64,000 nt of DNA from positions 62,001-126,000 of the forward strand of contig NZ_FXZH01000006.1 in assembly GCF_900169365.1 (NCBI RefSeq), written 5' to 3'. Positions 15,981 through 24,996 of this stretch are shown one piece after another. Within the stretch, counting starts at the first letter, position 1, and every line of letters begins with the position of its first letter. Both the position numbers and the translations under genes were made by a program. Source of the DNA: Brevibacterium sp. 239c (GTDB lineage Bacteria; Actinomycetota; Actinomycetes; Actinomycetales; Brevibacteriaceae). The notes under the pieces were generated by a model, which was not told where the DNA came from, did not search any database, and was given only the letters and a program-made list of their open reading frames with translations.

Positions 15981-18446
15981 ATGTATAACTCCGCCGACCA
16001 GGGCGTTCCCCCTCCCCCGACACCCCCCTTGCCCACTGATGGAATCTTTCCCGGCGAACGCGAAACGACCGCTCATTCATTCGCGACCCGCCTGACCGAA
16101 TTCGCACCCGATCTGCCTGAGCACGTATGGAAGGCCCTGTTTCTGCAGACGTCTGGCCACCTCCTCGCGGGCCAAGCCGTTCTGCAGGGCGCCGATGCAA
16201 TGGGGCATGGCCTCTCGAGCGTCGATGCCGACCATTATTCGGATCTCCTCGCCGCCGACGTGCTGGCTCAGATCAGACATCAGGCACCGGACAGTCCCGA
16301 GCTGCGGCTGGCCCATCTGCTCTCCTTCATGCGCGACATCAACGCAGACACCCTCGCTATCGCCGCCGGTGCCATGCCATGCCTGGGGTCGTTCCCCGTC
16401 CCGGCTGCGCCAGAAGGTTCTGATCCGTTCGACATCGCGGACCTCTCTGCGCATCTGGCCGAAGAGGGTCTGCTGCTCCCCACTCTGGACCGCACCGGCC
16501 AGCACACGATCCCGGCGGTTATGAGGACGATCTTGAGGCGGCTCTACGATGACAGAGATCGACACAGCGAATCACGGTCGCGGCGCTCACTGGGGGTGAG
16601 CGCAGCCGAATGGCTGAATGCTCCGGCCGCCTATCACTCCGAGGGCTTCGCCGAGGCACTCCGACGGGTCGCGGATGCCGGGGACTGGAACGCGTTGTCC
16701 GATCTCTGGGCGAACCGGGGTCATGCGCTCATGGTCGACCATTTCGACGCGACGATCGAGGCATTCTCGAAGGTCCCTGAGGCCCAGGCGCAGAACTCGG
16801 CAGTGTTGGCCGAAGCCATGGGCGACTGTCTGCAGGTCGAGGAAGTCAGACGGCACCTCGGAGTCAGCGATGCTCTGACCGTCCTCAACGAGGTCAACTT
16901 CGAGCATGCTGCTGTCCCGGCCCTTGACTCGCAGATGGAGAGAATCAAGGACGGCGACTTCACCGTCGATGACATCATGACCATGGCCATCGCGTCGATG
17001 CGGCGCCAGAGGCTGCTCGGTCGGTCCGTCCAGGGCCTTCAGCTGGCCCGATTCGCCCAGGAACTCATCAGCGATGATCGACGTTTCCAGTCGGCTCCCA
17101 GTCGGCTCTGCGAAGCACGATTCCACCTCGAATATGGGATCACCGCCATGTTCGTCGGCGACCTCACCGACAGTGTCCAACAGCTGCGTCGGTCGATCAT
17201 CATCACAGAGCTCGCAACCGCATCCTCGCCTTATCTGCTGCTTCCGGCGCACGCCTACAGTGCCCTGGCGCACGCGATGCTCGGCAATGGGCCATCGAGT
17301 GACGTTCACCTGCACCAATTCGACGAACTCAAGGACCGAACTCGGTTCAGCAGCCCTCACGCGCTCGCCGCCTACACTCTGGCGCGCATGATCCGCGCCA
17401 TGGACTCTCTGGACCTCGACGCGGCACGTCGATACTCCGAGCGGCTGGCCGACCCCTCGCTGGGTCATCACTCGTGGATCGGCGTCATTCAGTACAGATC
17501 GCTGCTGGGCATTCTGGGCAGTGAGGTGAGCATCGAGGGCAAACGTCTGCAGCAGGTCATCGACACCAACCGCTCATCCCTGCCGCCCGACGGAATCCTC
17601 CGCCACACGCTGCAGCACATCCTCGTCTGCATCCATCTCGCGCAGGGCCAGACTCACCTCGCCCAGAACGTCCTCCTCGACGCCGAGTCCGAAGCGCCCT
17701 ACATCATCTTGGCCAGAGCCCAGCTCCATCTGACCATCGGGGAACACAGCACCGCGGCGCACCTGGCGAACCGGGTCCTGTCTCAGAAGCCGGTCGACCT
17801 GCATGCGAAGGCTTCTGCCCAGGCGGTCCAGGCCGCCAGTCTGTTGGGCAAGGGAGAACTTGTCGAGTCGGATTCCGCGTTCGTCGACGCGCTCGAGTAC
17901 TGCAGGATCACCGCCAGCCTCATCCCGGTGGCACTGATTCCGAAGTCGTTGCGCGATCAGCTGCTCCAGCGCAGCTCTCAGGCTGCCGAGTGGGACCTGC
18001 TCGCACCAGTCTTCGCGCCGGGTCGCCGCGCCACCGAGGTGCCCGACTCCGCTGACTCACTCGGCTCCGCTGGCCAGCCCCATTCCGACAGCGCCGGCTT
18101 CGGCGATGGGTCCATCGGCTGGCCCAGTCAGGGGTCGAATCCCGACGAGAGGCCCAACCCCGGCGAAGGGTCCACTCCCGGCGAGGAGCTTCGCCAACGA
18201 CTGCTGAACCTCGGGGAGACACTGCACATCCGCGCTGGTCATGCCCTGCTCAACCCATCGCAGAGGCAGCTTCTGGCCCTGCTGGACACCCAGTCATCTG
18301 TGTCCGCTATCGCGACTGAGCTGAGCCTCGTCGAAGGAACGGTGAAGAACAAGCTGTCGAATCTCTACGCGCGCCTCGGCGTCCGCAATCGCCGGGATGC
18401 GCTGGCTCGCGGCTACGAATACGGGTACCTCCCCGCCGAGAGCTGA
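15981..18446 (+). CDS. Large LuxR-family transcriptional regulator without an ATPase domain
   Basis: 821 aa. The C-terminal 65 residues are a LuxR helix-turn-helix (LNPSQRQLLALLDTQSS, then SAIATELSLVEGTVKNKLSNLYARLG). The middle, about 220-690, is helical and TPR-like, as in MalT regulators. The N-terminal third resembles the winged-helix region that follows the NTPase module of MalT-type proteins (acidic, leucine-rich, IPAVMRTILRRLYDD), but no Walker A motif is present. A Pro/Gly/Ser/Glu-rich linker (about 690-740) joins sensor and DNA-binding parts. It could therefore sense a ligand or partner through the TPRs without ATP switching, or work with a separate ATPase such as the one at 1-1276. 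GAGGT precedes the ATG. Confidence 0.82.
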   Translation: MYNSADQGVPPPPTPPLPTDGIFPGERETTAHSFATRLTEFAPDLPEHVWKALFLQTSGHLLAGQAVLQGADAMGHGLSSVDADHYSDLLAADVLAQIRHQAPDSPELRLAHLLSFMRDINADTLAIAAGAMPCLGSFPVPAAPEGSDPFDIADLSAHLAEEGLLLPTLDRTGQHTIPAVMRTILRRLYDDRDRHSESRSRRSLGVSAAEWLNAPAAYHSEGFAEALRRVADAGDWNALSDLWANRGHALMVDHFDATIEAFSKVPEAQAQNSAVLAEAMGDCLQVEEVRRHLGVSDALTVLNEVNFEHAAVPALDSQMERIKDGDFTVDDIMTMAIASMRRQRLLGRSVQGLQLARFAQELISDDRRFQSAPSRLCEARFHLEYGITAMFVGDLTDSVQQLRRSIIITELATASSPYLLLPAHAYSALAHAMLGNGPSSDVHLHQFDELKDRTRFSSPHALAAYTLARMIRAMDSLDLDAARRYSERLADPSLGHHSWIGVIQYRSLLGILGSEVSIEGKRLQQVIDTNRSSLPPDGILRHTLQHILVCIHLAQGQTHLAQNVLLDAESEAPYIILARAQLHLTIGEHSTAAHLANRVLSQKPVDLHAKASAQAVQAASLLGKGELVESDSAFVDALEYCRITASLIPVALIPKSLRDQLLQRSSQAAEWDLLAPVFAPGRRATEVPDSADSLGSAGQPHSDSAGFGDGSIGWPSQGSNPDERPNPGEGSTPGEELRQRLLNLGETLHIRAGHALLNPSQRQLLALLDTQSSVSAIATELSLVEGTVKNKLSNLYARLGVRNRRDALARGYEYGYLPAES

Positions 18447-18558
18447 CCACTGAGCAGGGTTCCGGAGAACAGCGCTGCGCATTAGCGAAGAAAGCTTCGC
18501 AAGGAAAGCATGGACATCCACCTCGTCTTCTGGTGAAGTTGAATCAGGAGCTAGGAAG

Positions 18559-19485
18559 GTGACGAGGATGTCAGCAACAGTCCGCGAACTGGTCGACGAA
18601 GCCTACGAGAGGCGTGAGTCGACGTGGAGGGCCGCCCTGGAGACGGTCAATGATTGGGTCGAGGCCGCGTGCTCGGGCTCCGCGCTGTTGTCGGGAGACA
18701 GAGTCACCGTCGGCCACGGTCGGATCAAAGATCGGCTCCGGGCCGGAGAGAAGCTGCGCCGGAAGCTTGCCGATGCCAATGACGAGATCCACGAAGCCGT
18801 CGAGGTCGAGAACCAGGTCATCGATGTCGTCGGTGCCCGCGCCGTGTGCCGCACCGAGCGCGAGCAGAGCGCGCTCTGGGATCTCCTCACTGACAGCAAT
18901 GACGAATCGAATCTCTCCGTCGCCGAGGTGCGCGAATACTCCGCCCAGCCCAAACCGTCCGGTTACCGCGGGCGCCATCTCATCGTCGAGGTCCCCTTCG
19001 ATGCCGAGCCGTCTGTGCTCGTGGAACTGCAGCTGCGCACCGTCATGCAGGATGCGTGGTGCGTGCTCGCCGAGGAACATCTGTTCAAACCCGGTCAGGC
19101 GTTGAAGTCTGATGCCCAGCAGGAGCGGCTCTCCGTCGTCCTCTCCGGCCTCCTGGCCCAGGCCGATGTGGTTGCCGGCTATATCGCCGACGACGTCGGA
19201 GCCTATTTGGGGATGGGGAACTCCTCACCACCGCGGACTATACAGAATCTCGATGCCGCAGCCGACGTCCCGTCGATCGAGGTCACCATCCGTGAGCTCA
19301 ATCATTCCTATGTCCTCGCCGCCGATGAGGTTGGTCGGCACGGGATCATCCGCCTGGAGAACTTGGGACTCACACCGGAGAACCCCGAGAAGTCAGCGTT
19401 TCCGCACCCAGGAGACAAACTGCAGGTGACGATGGATGAGTCGAACACCACCCGCTACTTCATCCCGGTCGCGGGGCAACGCTGA
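18559..19485 (+). CDS. RelA/SpoT-domain protein, small (p)ppGpp synthetase-like
   Basis: 308 aa with a synthetase-only RelA/SpoT domain. It has GRIKDRLRAGEK at 54-65, VIDVVGARAVC at 87-97 with the metal-binding Asp, PKPSGYRGRH at 131-140 and VELQLRTVMQDAW at 155-167 with the catalytic Glu. There is no HD hydrolase and no TGS/ACT region. The fold therefore fits small alarmone synthetases that make (p)ppGpp from ATP and GDP/GTP. The C-terminal 100 residues are a separate beta-rich region I do not recognise (about 225-308). Start: GTG 18559 with CAGGAG upstream, or ATG 18568 with GAAGG; both are credible. Confidence 0.82.
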   Translation: MTRMSATVRELVDEAYERRESTWRAALETVNDWVEAACSGSALLSGDRVTVGHGRIKDRLRAGEKLRRKLADANDEIHEAVEVENQVIDVVGARAVCRTEREQSALWDLLTDSNDESNLSVAEVREYSAQPKPSGYRGRHLIVEVPFDAEPSVLVELQLRTVMQDAWCVLAEEHLFKPGQALKSDAQQERLSVVLSGLLAQADVVAGYIADDVGAYLGMGNSSPPRTIQNLDAAADVPSIEVTIRELNHSYVLAADEVGRHGIIRLENLGLTPENPEKSAFPHPGDKLQVTMDESNTTRYFIPVAGQR

Positions 19486-19542
19486 TTCACCTCGGCGAAC
19501 GGGATGCGTCCTGAGTCGCCAGACCGACTAGACTTGTCTCCC

Positions 19543-20421
19543 ATGGGTAAGAAGTCGAAGCGTTCCAAGGAAGATCTCATTGCCAAGCGTTTGGCACGTG
19601 CACAGGCCACGGCCTTCGTTGCACGTCCGTTCGAGGGCCTGCCATTCGAGGCGGACCTCATCTGCCTGCGGGAGCTGGTGCCGGCGGCGACCGCCTCGGC
19701 GAAGCTGAAAGAGGAATTCGGTGGTCAGGAGATCACCATCACCTCGCTGCTGCCCGCCGCGTGGCAAGCCTGGCACCGTGAAGACGGTGCGCTCTTGGCC
19801 GGCATGCAGGTGCCGGTGTCCTCCACCGATGCCTCCCGCGACGTCGCCCACGGCATCCTCGCCGCCGCCGAGGCGACGCCTAGGACCACGATCGAAGCGA
19901 CCACCGAGCCAGGTCAGGGTCCGCGTCTCCAAGACATCCTCGACACCGACCACCCGTTCGACATCCGCGTACTCGAAACCTTCGAATACTGGAAGCTGCC
20001 AGAGGCCGAAACGGATTCCGATGTCGCCGCAGCTCTCGAACAGGCCAACGACTCCATCTCACCGACGGAGAAGATCGCCTCGGTGAAGTCCGCATACTGG
20101 ACCGAGATGTCAGGCCGCACCTACGTCCGCTGGGCTCGTGCCGAGGGCGAGGATTCGATCGTCGACGCTCTCGCGAGCCTGCAGGTCGAGGGCCTCAACG
20201 ACCTCGGCGGCCCAGGAACCTTCCTGGGATACTTCCGGGCCCACGGAATCATCGTGCCCGTCTGGGAACTCGAATTCGGCACACAGGTCGACGACATCGA
20301 AGAGCCCATCGCCGAGTTCGGCAAGCGCCTCGATGCGACCCTGAACTCAGGTGAGTCTCTGACCACTGAGGCACGCCGTGCGCGTTCAGGCATCGTCGCT
20401 CGTCAGCTGACCATCCACTGA
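19543..20421 (+). CDS. DUF5926-like conserved actinobacterial protein
   Basis: 292 aa, soluble and acidic apart from a basic start (MGKKSKRSKEDLIAKR). The ATG at 19543 is chosen over 19504 because that lysine-rich start is typical of the family. A TAGACT box lies only nine bases before it, so the transcript may be leaderless. No enzymatic motif is visible. I recognise it tentatively as DUF5926, which in Micrococcales is found beside a family 2 glycosyltransferase and pheA, exactly the order here. Function unknown. Confidence 0.75.
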   Translation: MGKKSKRSKEDLIAKRLARAQATAFVARPFEGLPFEADLICLRELVPAATASAKLKEEFGGQEITITSLLPAAWQAWHREDGALLAGMQVPVSSTDASRDVAHGILAAAEATPRTTIEATTEPGQGPRLQDILDTDHPFDIRVLETFEYWKLPEAETDSDVAAALEQANDSISPTEKIASVKSAYWTEMSGRTYVRWARAEGEDSIVDALASLQVEGLNDLGGPGTFLGYFRAHGIIVPVWELEFGTQVDDIEEPIAEFGKRLDATLNSGESLTTEARRARSGIVARQLTIH

Positions 20422-20496
20422 GTTCTGTCGTCACGTCCGCCGGTGAGCCCCTGCGCGAGCTCGCCGGCGGCGACGGCGGACAGGAGAAGAGTTTCC

Positions 20497-21315
20497 ATGC
20501 CCGAAGAGTCGAACACCCCGTCCTCGGAGACGGCCCCACGAGCGATCGCCGCCATCATCCCCGCGATGAACGAGGCCGACCGGATCGCAGCGACCGTGAG
20601 AAGCACCAAGCAGATTCCCGGTGTCGACATCATCATGGTCGTCGATGACGGGTCTTCCGATGACACCGGAGTTCTGGCTCGCCGGGCCGGCGCCGAGGTG
20701 GTCACCCACCGTAAGAACAAGGGCAAGGCCGCGGCCATGATGACCGGCGCGTTTGCGATCCGCAATCGTGAGATCTCCGATTCGGATCCCGACCAGCATC
20801 CGGACCACCGCGCCCTCCTCTTCATCGACGGCGACCTCGAAGATTCGGCAATCAGCACGGCCCCGCTCGCCGCACCTGTCCTTGCCGGTGACGCCGATAT
20901 GACGATCGCGATCCTGCCCGCGCAGAAACGCAAGGGCGGCGGATTCGGCTTCGTCGTCGGACTCGCGAAGAAGGGCATCGCCGAACTCAGCGGGTTCGAA
21001 GCGACCCAGCCTCTGTCGGGAATGCGCTGCCTGAGCCGTGAGGCCTTCGACGCGGCACTGCCCTTCGCCGCCGGATGGGGAGTCGAAGCAGCCATGACGA
21101 TCGACGTCGTCAACGCCGGACTGCGTGTCGAAGAGGTCGAATGCGACCTCCACCACCGCGTCACCGGCAAGGATCTCAAGGCGCAGATGCACCGTGCCGC
21201 CCAGTACCGCGACGTCGCACGTGCCATCGTCACTCGCCGCCTGCAGGCCAAGAAACCGCGTGGAACGACGCTGAGTGGCCCTAGTTCGCACAGCTCGAAG
21301 GGAGCCTCGAAGTGA
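20497..21315 (+). CDS. Family 2 glycosyltransferase
   Basis: 272 aa GT-A enzyme. It has AIIPAMNEADRI at about 18-29, VVDDGSSDDT at about 50-59, the basic HRKNKGKAAAMM and a catalytic-site DGD near 109-111. No membrane anchor is seen. It resembles polyprenyl-phosphate mannosyl/glucosyltransferase-like proteins, but donor and acceptor are unknown. AGGAGA lies nine bases before the ATG at 20497; the frame is open upstream without a better site. The stop overlaps the GTG start of pheA, so the two are coupled. Confidence 0.85.
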   Translation: MPEESNTPSSETAPRAIAAIIPAMNEADRIAATVRSTKQIPGVDIIMVVDDGSSDDTGVLARRAGAEVVTHRKNKGKAAAMMTGAFAIRNREISDSDPDQHPDHRALLFIDGDLEDSAISTAPLAAPVLAGDADMTIAILPAQKRKGGGFGFVVGLAKKGIAELSGFEATQPLSGMRCLSREAFDAALPFAAGWGVEAAMTIDVVNAGLRVEEVECDLHHRVTGKDLKAQMHRAAQYRDVARAIVTRRLQAKKPRGTTLSGPSSHSSKGASK

Positions 21316-22250
21316 GCGCCGATCGCTACGCCTATCTGGGTCCCGAAGCCACATTCACCGAGGCCGCACTGCTGCAGTACCTCGACGCCCAGGACCTGCG
21401 CTCGAGCGCGTCGACCCAGCCCATGCGCAATGCCGTCGCCGCCCTGGAGTCCGTCCTCGACGGCGACTGCCTGGCCGCGGTCGTGCCGATCGAGAACTCC
21501 ATCGAAGGCGGGGTGCCCGCCACGATCGATGCCCTGACCGATCATGGCAAGCTGCAGATCATCGCCGAGGTGGTGGTGCCCGTGCGCTTCGTCCTGGCGG
21601 TGAAGCCGGGAACCGACCCCAGCACAGTGACCTCATTCGGGTCCCACCCGCACGGCGAGGCGCAGGTCCGCTCCTTCATGGCTGCGAACTTCCCCGATGC
21701 CGTCTACCTCCCGACCTCGTCAACGGCCGCGGCTGCACGAGATCTGGCCAATGACGCCGCCGACCATGTGGCGGCAGTGTGCCCAGCTCTGGCCGCCGAA
21801 CGCTATGGCCTCGAGGTCCTTGCCAATGACATCGGAGAACGTCAGGACGCTGAGACCCGCTTCGTCGTCGTCACTCGTCCCGGTGCTGTTCCCGCGCCGA
21901 CAGGATCCGATAAGACCACCATCGTGGCCTCACTGCGATCAGATCGCGCCGGTGCCCTGCTGGAGATGCTCGAGCAGTTCTCCAGTCGGGGTGTGAACAT
22001 GTCGCGCATCGAATCTCGGCCCACCGGTGACGGGCTCGGGCTCTACCAGTTCTCGATCGATCTGCTGGGCCATGTGCACGAGTCCAGAATGGCCGATGCG
22101 CTGCAGGGAGTCCACCGCGTGACGCGGAGTCTGAGCTTCCTCGGCAGCTACCCCAGTGCCTCCATGACCACGGTGCCGTTGGACCCCACGACGACGGACG
22201 ATTCCTTCGCCGCTGCTGCTGCCTGGCTGGATTCGACGCTCAACGGCTGA
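21312..22250 (+). CDS. pheA: Prephenate dehydratase
   Basis: 312 aa enzyme converting prephenate to phenylpyruvate in phenylalanine synthesis. The N-terminal catalytic domain begins YLGPEATFTEAAL and has AVVPIENSIEGGV near 56-68. The C-terminal ACT domain (from about 200) carries the ESRP motif at its RIESRPTG segment, the site of phenylalanine feedback. The GTG start at 21312 shares bases with the glycosyltransferase stop. There is no chorismate mutase fusion, as is usual in Actinobacteria. Confidence 0.95.
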   Translation: MSADRYAYLGPEATFTEAALLQYLDAQDLRSSASTQPMRNAVAALESVLDGDCLAAVVPIENSIEGGVPATIDALTDHGKLQIIAEVVVPVRFVLAVKPGTDPSTVTSFGSHPHGEAQVRSFMAANFPDAVYLPTSSTAAAARDLANDAADHVAAVCPALAAERYGLEVLANDIGERQDAETRFVVVTRPGAVPAPTGSDKTTIVASLRSDRAGALLEMLEQFSSRGVNMSRIESRPTGDGLGLYQFSIDLLGHVHESRMADALQGVHRVTRSLSFLGSYPSASMTTVPLDPTTTDDSFAAAAAWLDSTLNG

Positions 22251-22371
22251 AACTCTCCTGCAGACTTTGGAGGCAGCAGTCCCGGGGGCAGTAGTCTGAG
22301 TAGGCACGGGTCGCACGACCCCCAGGATTCGCAGCACCGGGCCCCACCCACACATCGACGAAGGAGTCGCC

Positions 22372-24162
22372 TTGGGAACCACCTCTCCGACCACTGCCCG
22401 CGACGAGGCGCTCAACTCTGACACGGGTCATGGCCCTGACCCGGTCGAAGCCTATGACGCCATCGTCGTCGGGGCAGGTCTGGCCGGACTCGTCGCCGCC
22501 CATGAGCTCAGCCTCGCCGGCAAAAGGGTACTCATCCTCGACCAGGAGAATCGGGCGAACCTGGGTGGTCAGGCGTTCTGGTCTCTCGGCGGGCTCTTCC
22601 TCGTCGACTCCCCCGAGCAGCGCCGGCTCGGTGTCCGCGATTCGCTCGAACTGGCGCGCCAAGATTGGGCCACCTCGGCGAGATTCGACCGGGATGAGGA
22701 TCGCTGGCCCCGGCAGTGGGCCGAGGCCTATCTGCAGTTCGCCGCCGGGGAGAAGCGCCGCTACCTCCATGACCTAGGGCTGCGCCTGACACCCGTCGTC
22801 GGCTGGGCAGAACGCGGCGGGTCGGGCGCTTCCGAACACGGGAATTCCGTGCCGAGGTTCCACCTCACCTGGGGCACCGGCCCCGAGGTGGTCCGGATCT
22901 TCCGCGAGCCAGTGGAGCGGGCGGAATCCGCGGGTCTCGTGACGATGGGATTCCGGCATCGTGTCGATGAGCTCCTCGTCGAGGACAGCGGCATTGGTGC
23001 TAGCCCCTCGGTCGTCGGGGTTCGCGGGCGGACGCTCGCCCCCAGCCACACCGGCAGGGGTCTCGCATCGAACCGTGACGAGGTCGGAGACTTCGAACTC
23101 CGCGCCCCCGCAGTCATCGTCACCAGCGGCGGCATCGGACACAATTTCGAACTCATGCGCCAGTACTGGCCGGTCGAACGCCTCGGCGAATTCCCGCAGA
23201 CGATGCTCGCCGGAGTGCCCGCTCATGTCGACGGTCGGATGCTCTCCATCGCTGAGGATGCGGGTGCGAGCCTGATCAATCGGGATCGGATCTGGGCGTA
23301 TACAGAGGGCATCGAGAACTGGAATCCCGTGTGGCCGAACCACGGCATCCGCATCATCCCGGGACCCTCATCACTGTGGTTCGATGCTGAAGGCAATCGG
23401 TTCCCGGCCCCGAACTATCCCGGATTCGACACGAACCGGACCATGAAGACCATTCTCTCGACCGGGCATGACTATTCGTGGTTCGTGCTCAACGAGTCGA
23501 TCATCCGCAAGGAGTTCGCGCTCTCAGGCTCGGAGCAGAATCCCGACATCACGAAGAAGGACTGGCGTGTGACCCTCGACCGCGCCCGATCCTCCGATGC
23601 TCCCGGCCCGGTCGAAGCGTTCAAGAGGTTCGGTCCCGACTTCGTCGTCGCCGACACCACCGAAGAACTGGTCGTCGGAATGAATGAGCGGGCCAGGGGG
23701 CCCGTCATCGATCATGACCACCTAGTCCACCAGATCGTCGAACGCGATCGGCAGATGGATCATAAATTCTCCAAGGATGCGCAGGTCCAGGCCATCCACA
23801 ATGCCAGGAACTACCTCGGCGACAAGATCGTGCGGGTTCAGAAACCGCACAAGATCCTCGACCCTGGTCACGGACCACTCATCGCGGTGCGACTGAGTCT
23901 GCTTTCACGCAAGACTCTGGGCGGCTTGGAGACGAACCTCGACGCTCAGGTGATCGGGGGAAACGGCACACCGATTCCCGGACTCTACGCCGCCGGTGAG
24001 GTCACGGGCTTCGGCGGCGGAGGAATGCACGGCTACAACGCGCTGGAGGGAACCTTCCTGGGCGGGTGCATCTTCTCCGGGATGCGAGCCGGACGAGCTG
24101 TGGCGGGACGTTCGGAAGCCGGCGGGTACGAGGCAACTGACGTGGAACGAACGGAGCGCTGA
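22372..24162 (+). CDS. FAD-binding dehydrogenase, COG3573 type (KstD-like fold)
   Basis: 596 aa flavoprotein. The N-terminal dinucleotide fold has VVGAGLAGLVAAHEL at about 33-47, then LILDQENRANLGGQAFWSLGG, which is diagnostic for the COG3573 family related to 3-ketosteroid dehydrogenases and fumarate reductase flavoproteins. The C-terminal FAD motif GLYAAGEVTGFGGGGMHG lies near 540-557. The substrate is unknown; a dehydrogenation of a CoA or keto compound is likely. The start is TTG 22372 with AAGGAG five bases before it. The next SDR gene begins two bases after its stop. Confidence 0.88.
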   Translation: MGTTSPTTARDEALNSDTGHGPDPVEAYDAIVVGAGLAGLVAAHELSLAGKRVLILDQENRANLGGQAFWSLGGLFLVDSPEQRRLGVRDSLELARQDWATSARFDRDEDRWPRQWAEAYLQFAAGEKRRYLHDLGLRLTPVVGWAERGGSGASEHGNSVPRFHLTWGTGPEVVRIFREPVERAESAGLVTMGFRHRVDELLVEDSGIGASPSVVGVRGRTLAPSHTGRGLASNRDEVGDFELRAPAVIVTSGGIGHNFELMRQYWPVERLGEFPQTMLAGVPAHVDGRMLSIAEDAGASLINRDRIWAYTEGIENWNPVWPNHGIRIIPGPSSLWFDAEGNRFPAPNYPGFDTNRTMKTILSTGHDYSWFVLNESIIRKEFALSGSEQNPDITKKDWRVTLDRARSSDAPGPVEAFKRFGPDFVVADTTEELVVGMNERARGPVIDHDHLVHQIVERDRQMDHKFSKDAQVQAIHNARNYLGDKIVRVQKPHKILDPGHGPLIAVRLSLLSRKTLGGLETNLDAQVIGGNGTPIPGLYAAGEVTGFGGGGMHGYNALEGTFLGGCIFSGMRAGRAVAGRSEAGGYEATDVERTER

Positions 24163-24164
24163 AA

Positions 24165-24977
24165 ATGGCGAACACGAACCTCACGGTGCTCGTCACCGGC
24201 GGCACTTCAGGGATCGGCGCTGCACTGGTGAAGATGTTGGCAGACAGAGGGTGCACGGTTCTGACCACGAGTCGCGACCCGGAGCGGATCCCGCAGTCCG
24301 AGCGGACTCCCGGTGTGCGCTATCTTCGGCTCGACTTGGCCGATCCCGACAGCGTCGAAGCATTGGGCGCTGAAGTCGCGAACGTCGACGTCCTCGTCAA
24401 CAACGCCGGTGAGAGCCAATCCGGCCCCCTCGAGGAGCTGCCGTCCGAGGCCATCAATCGGCTCTTTCAAATCAATGTCTTCGGACCGGTCCGCCTGAGC
24501 CAACTCGTCCTGCCTGGCATGCGCACGCGGCGTCGCGGTCGGATCATCATGGTCGGTTCCATGCTCGCCAGCTTCCCCCTGGCACATCGCAGCTCCTACG
24601 TCGCATCCAAGGCAGCCCTGCGCGGATTCACCACGGCCGCGCGCCAGGAACTCTCGTCATTCGGAGTGTGGCTCAGCGTCGTCGAACCCGGATCCATCGC
24701 CACCGGGATCGGCAACCGACGGACGAAGTACCTCTCCCCCGATTCCGTCTACACCGACGATGTGACCACGATGCTGAAACACCTCGACGAGAACGAACGG
24801 CAGGGAATCTCACCCGAGGCCGTCGCCACGACCATCGTCACGGTCATCGAAGCGGCCAGGCCTCGCGAGTTCTATGCTGTGGGCAGCCGGTCACCACTGC
24901 CGTTCCTGCTCAAACGCGCACTCCCACGCGGATTGATGTCACGGATCGTCGCCGGCCAGCACGGACTCAAGCGGTGA
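24165..24977 (+). CDS. Short-chain dehydrogenase/reductase
   Basis: 270 aa classical SDR. It has TGGTSGIG at about 11-18, NNAGESQSG near 83-91, the catalytic Ser in IIMVGSM and YVASK at about 144-148. The C-terminal end is basic and hydrophobic (LLKRALPRGLMSRIVAGQHG), which may contact the membrane. It follows the COG3573 flavoprotein with a two-base gap and a GGAG site, so the pair probably handles one oxidation pathway. The substrate is unknown. Confidence 0.87.
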   Translation: MANTNLTVLVTGGTSGIGAALVKMLADRGCTVLTTSRDPERIPQSERTPGVRYLRLDLADPDSVEALGAEVANVDVLVNNAGESQSGPLEELPSEAINRLFQINVFGPVRLSQLVLPGMRTRRRGRIIMVGSMLASFPLAHRSSYVASKAALRGFTTAARQELSSFGVWLSVVEPGSIATGIGNRRTKYLSPDSVYTDDVTTMLKHLDENERQGISPEAVATTIVTVIEAARPREFYAVGSRSPLPFLLKRALPRGLMSRIVAGQHGLKR

Positions 24978-24996
24978 ACTCTGCGTAGCTGTGCGG

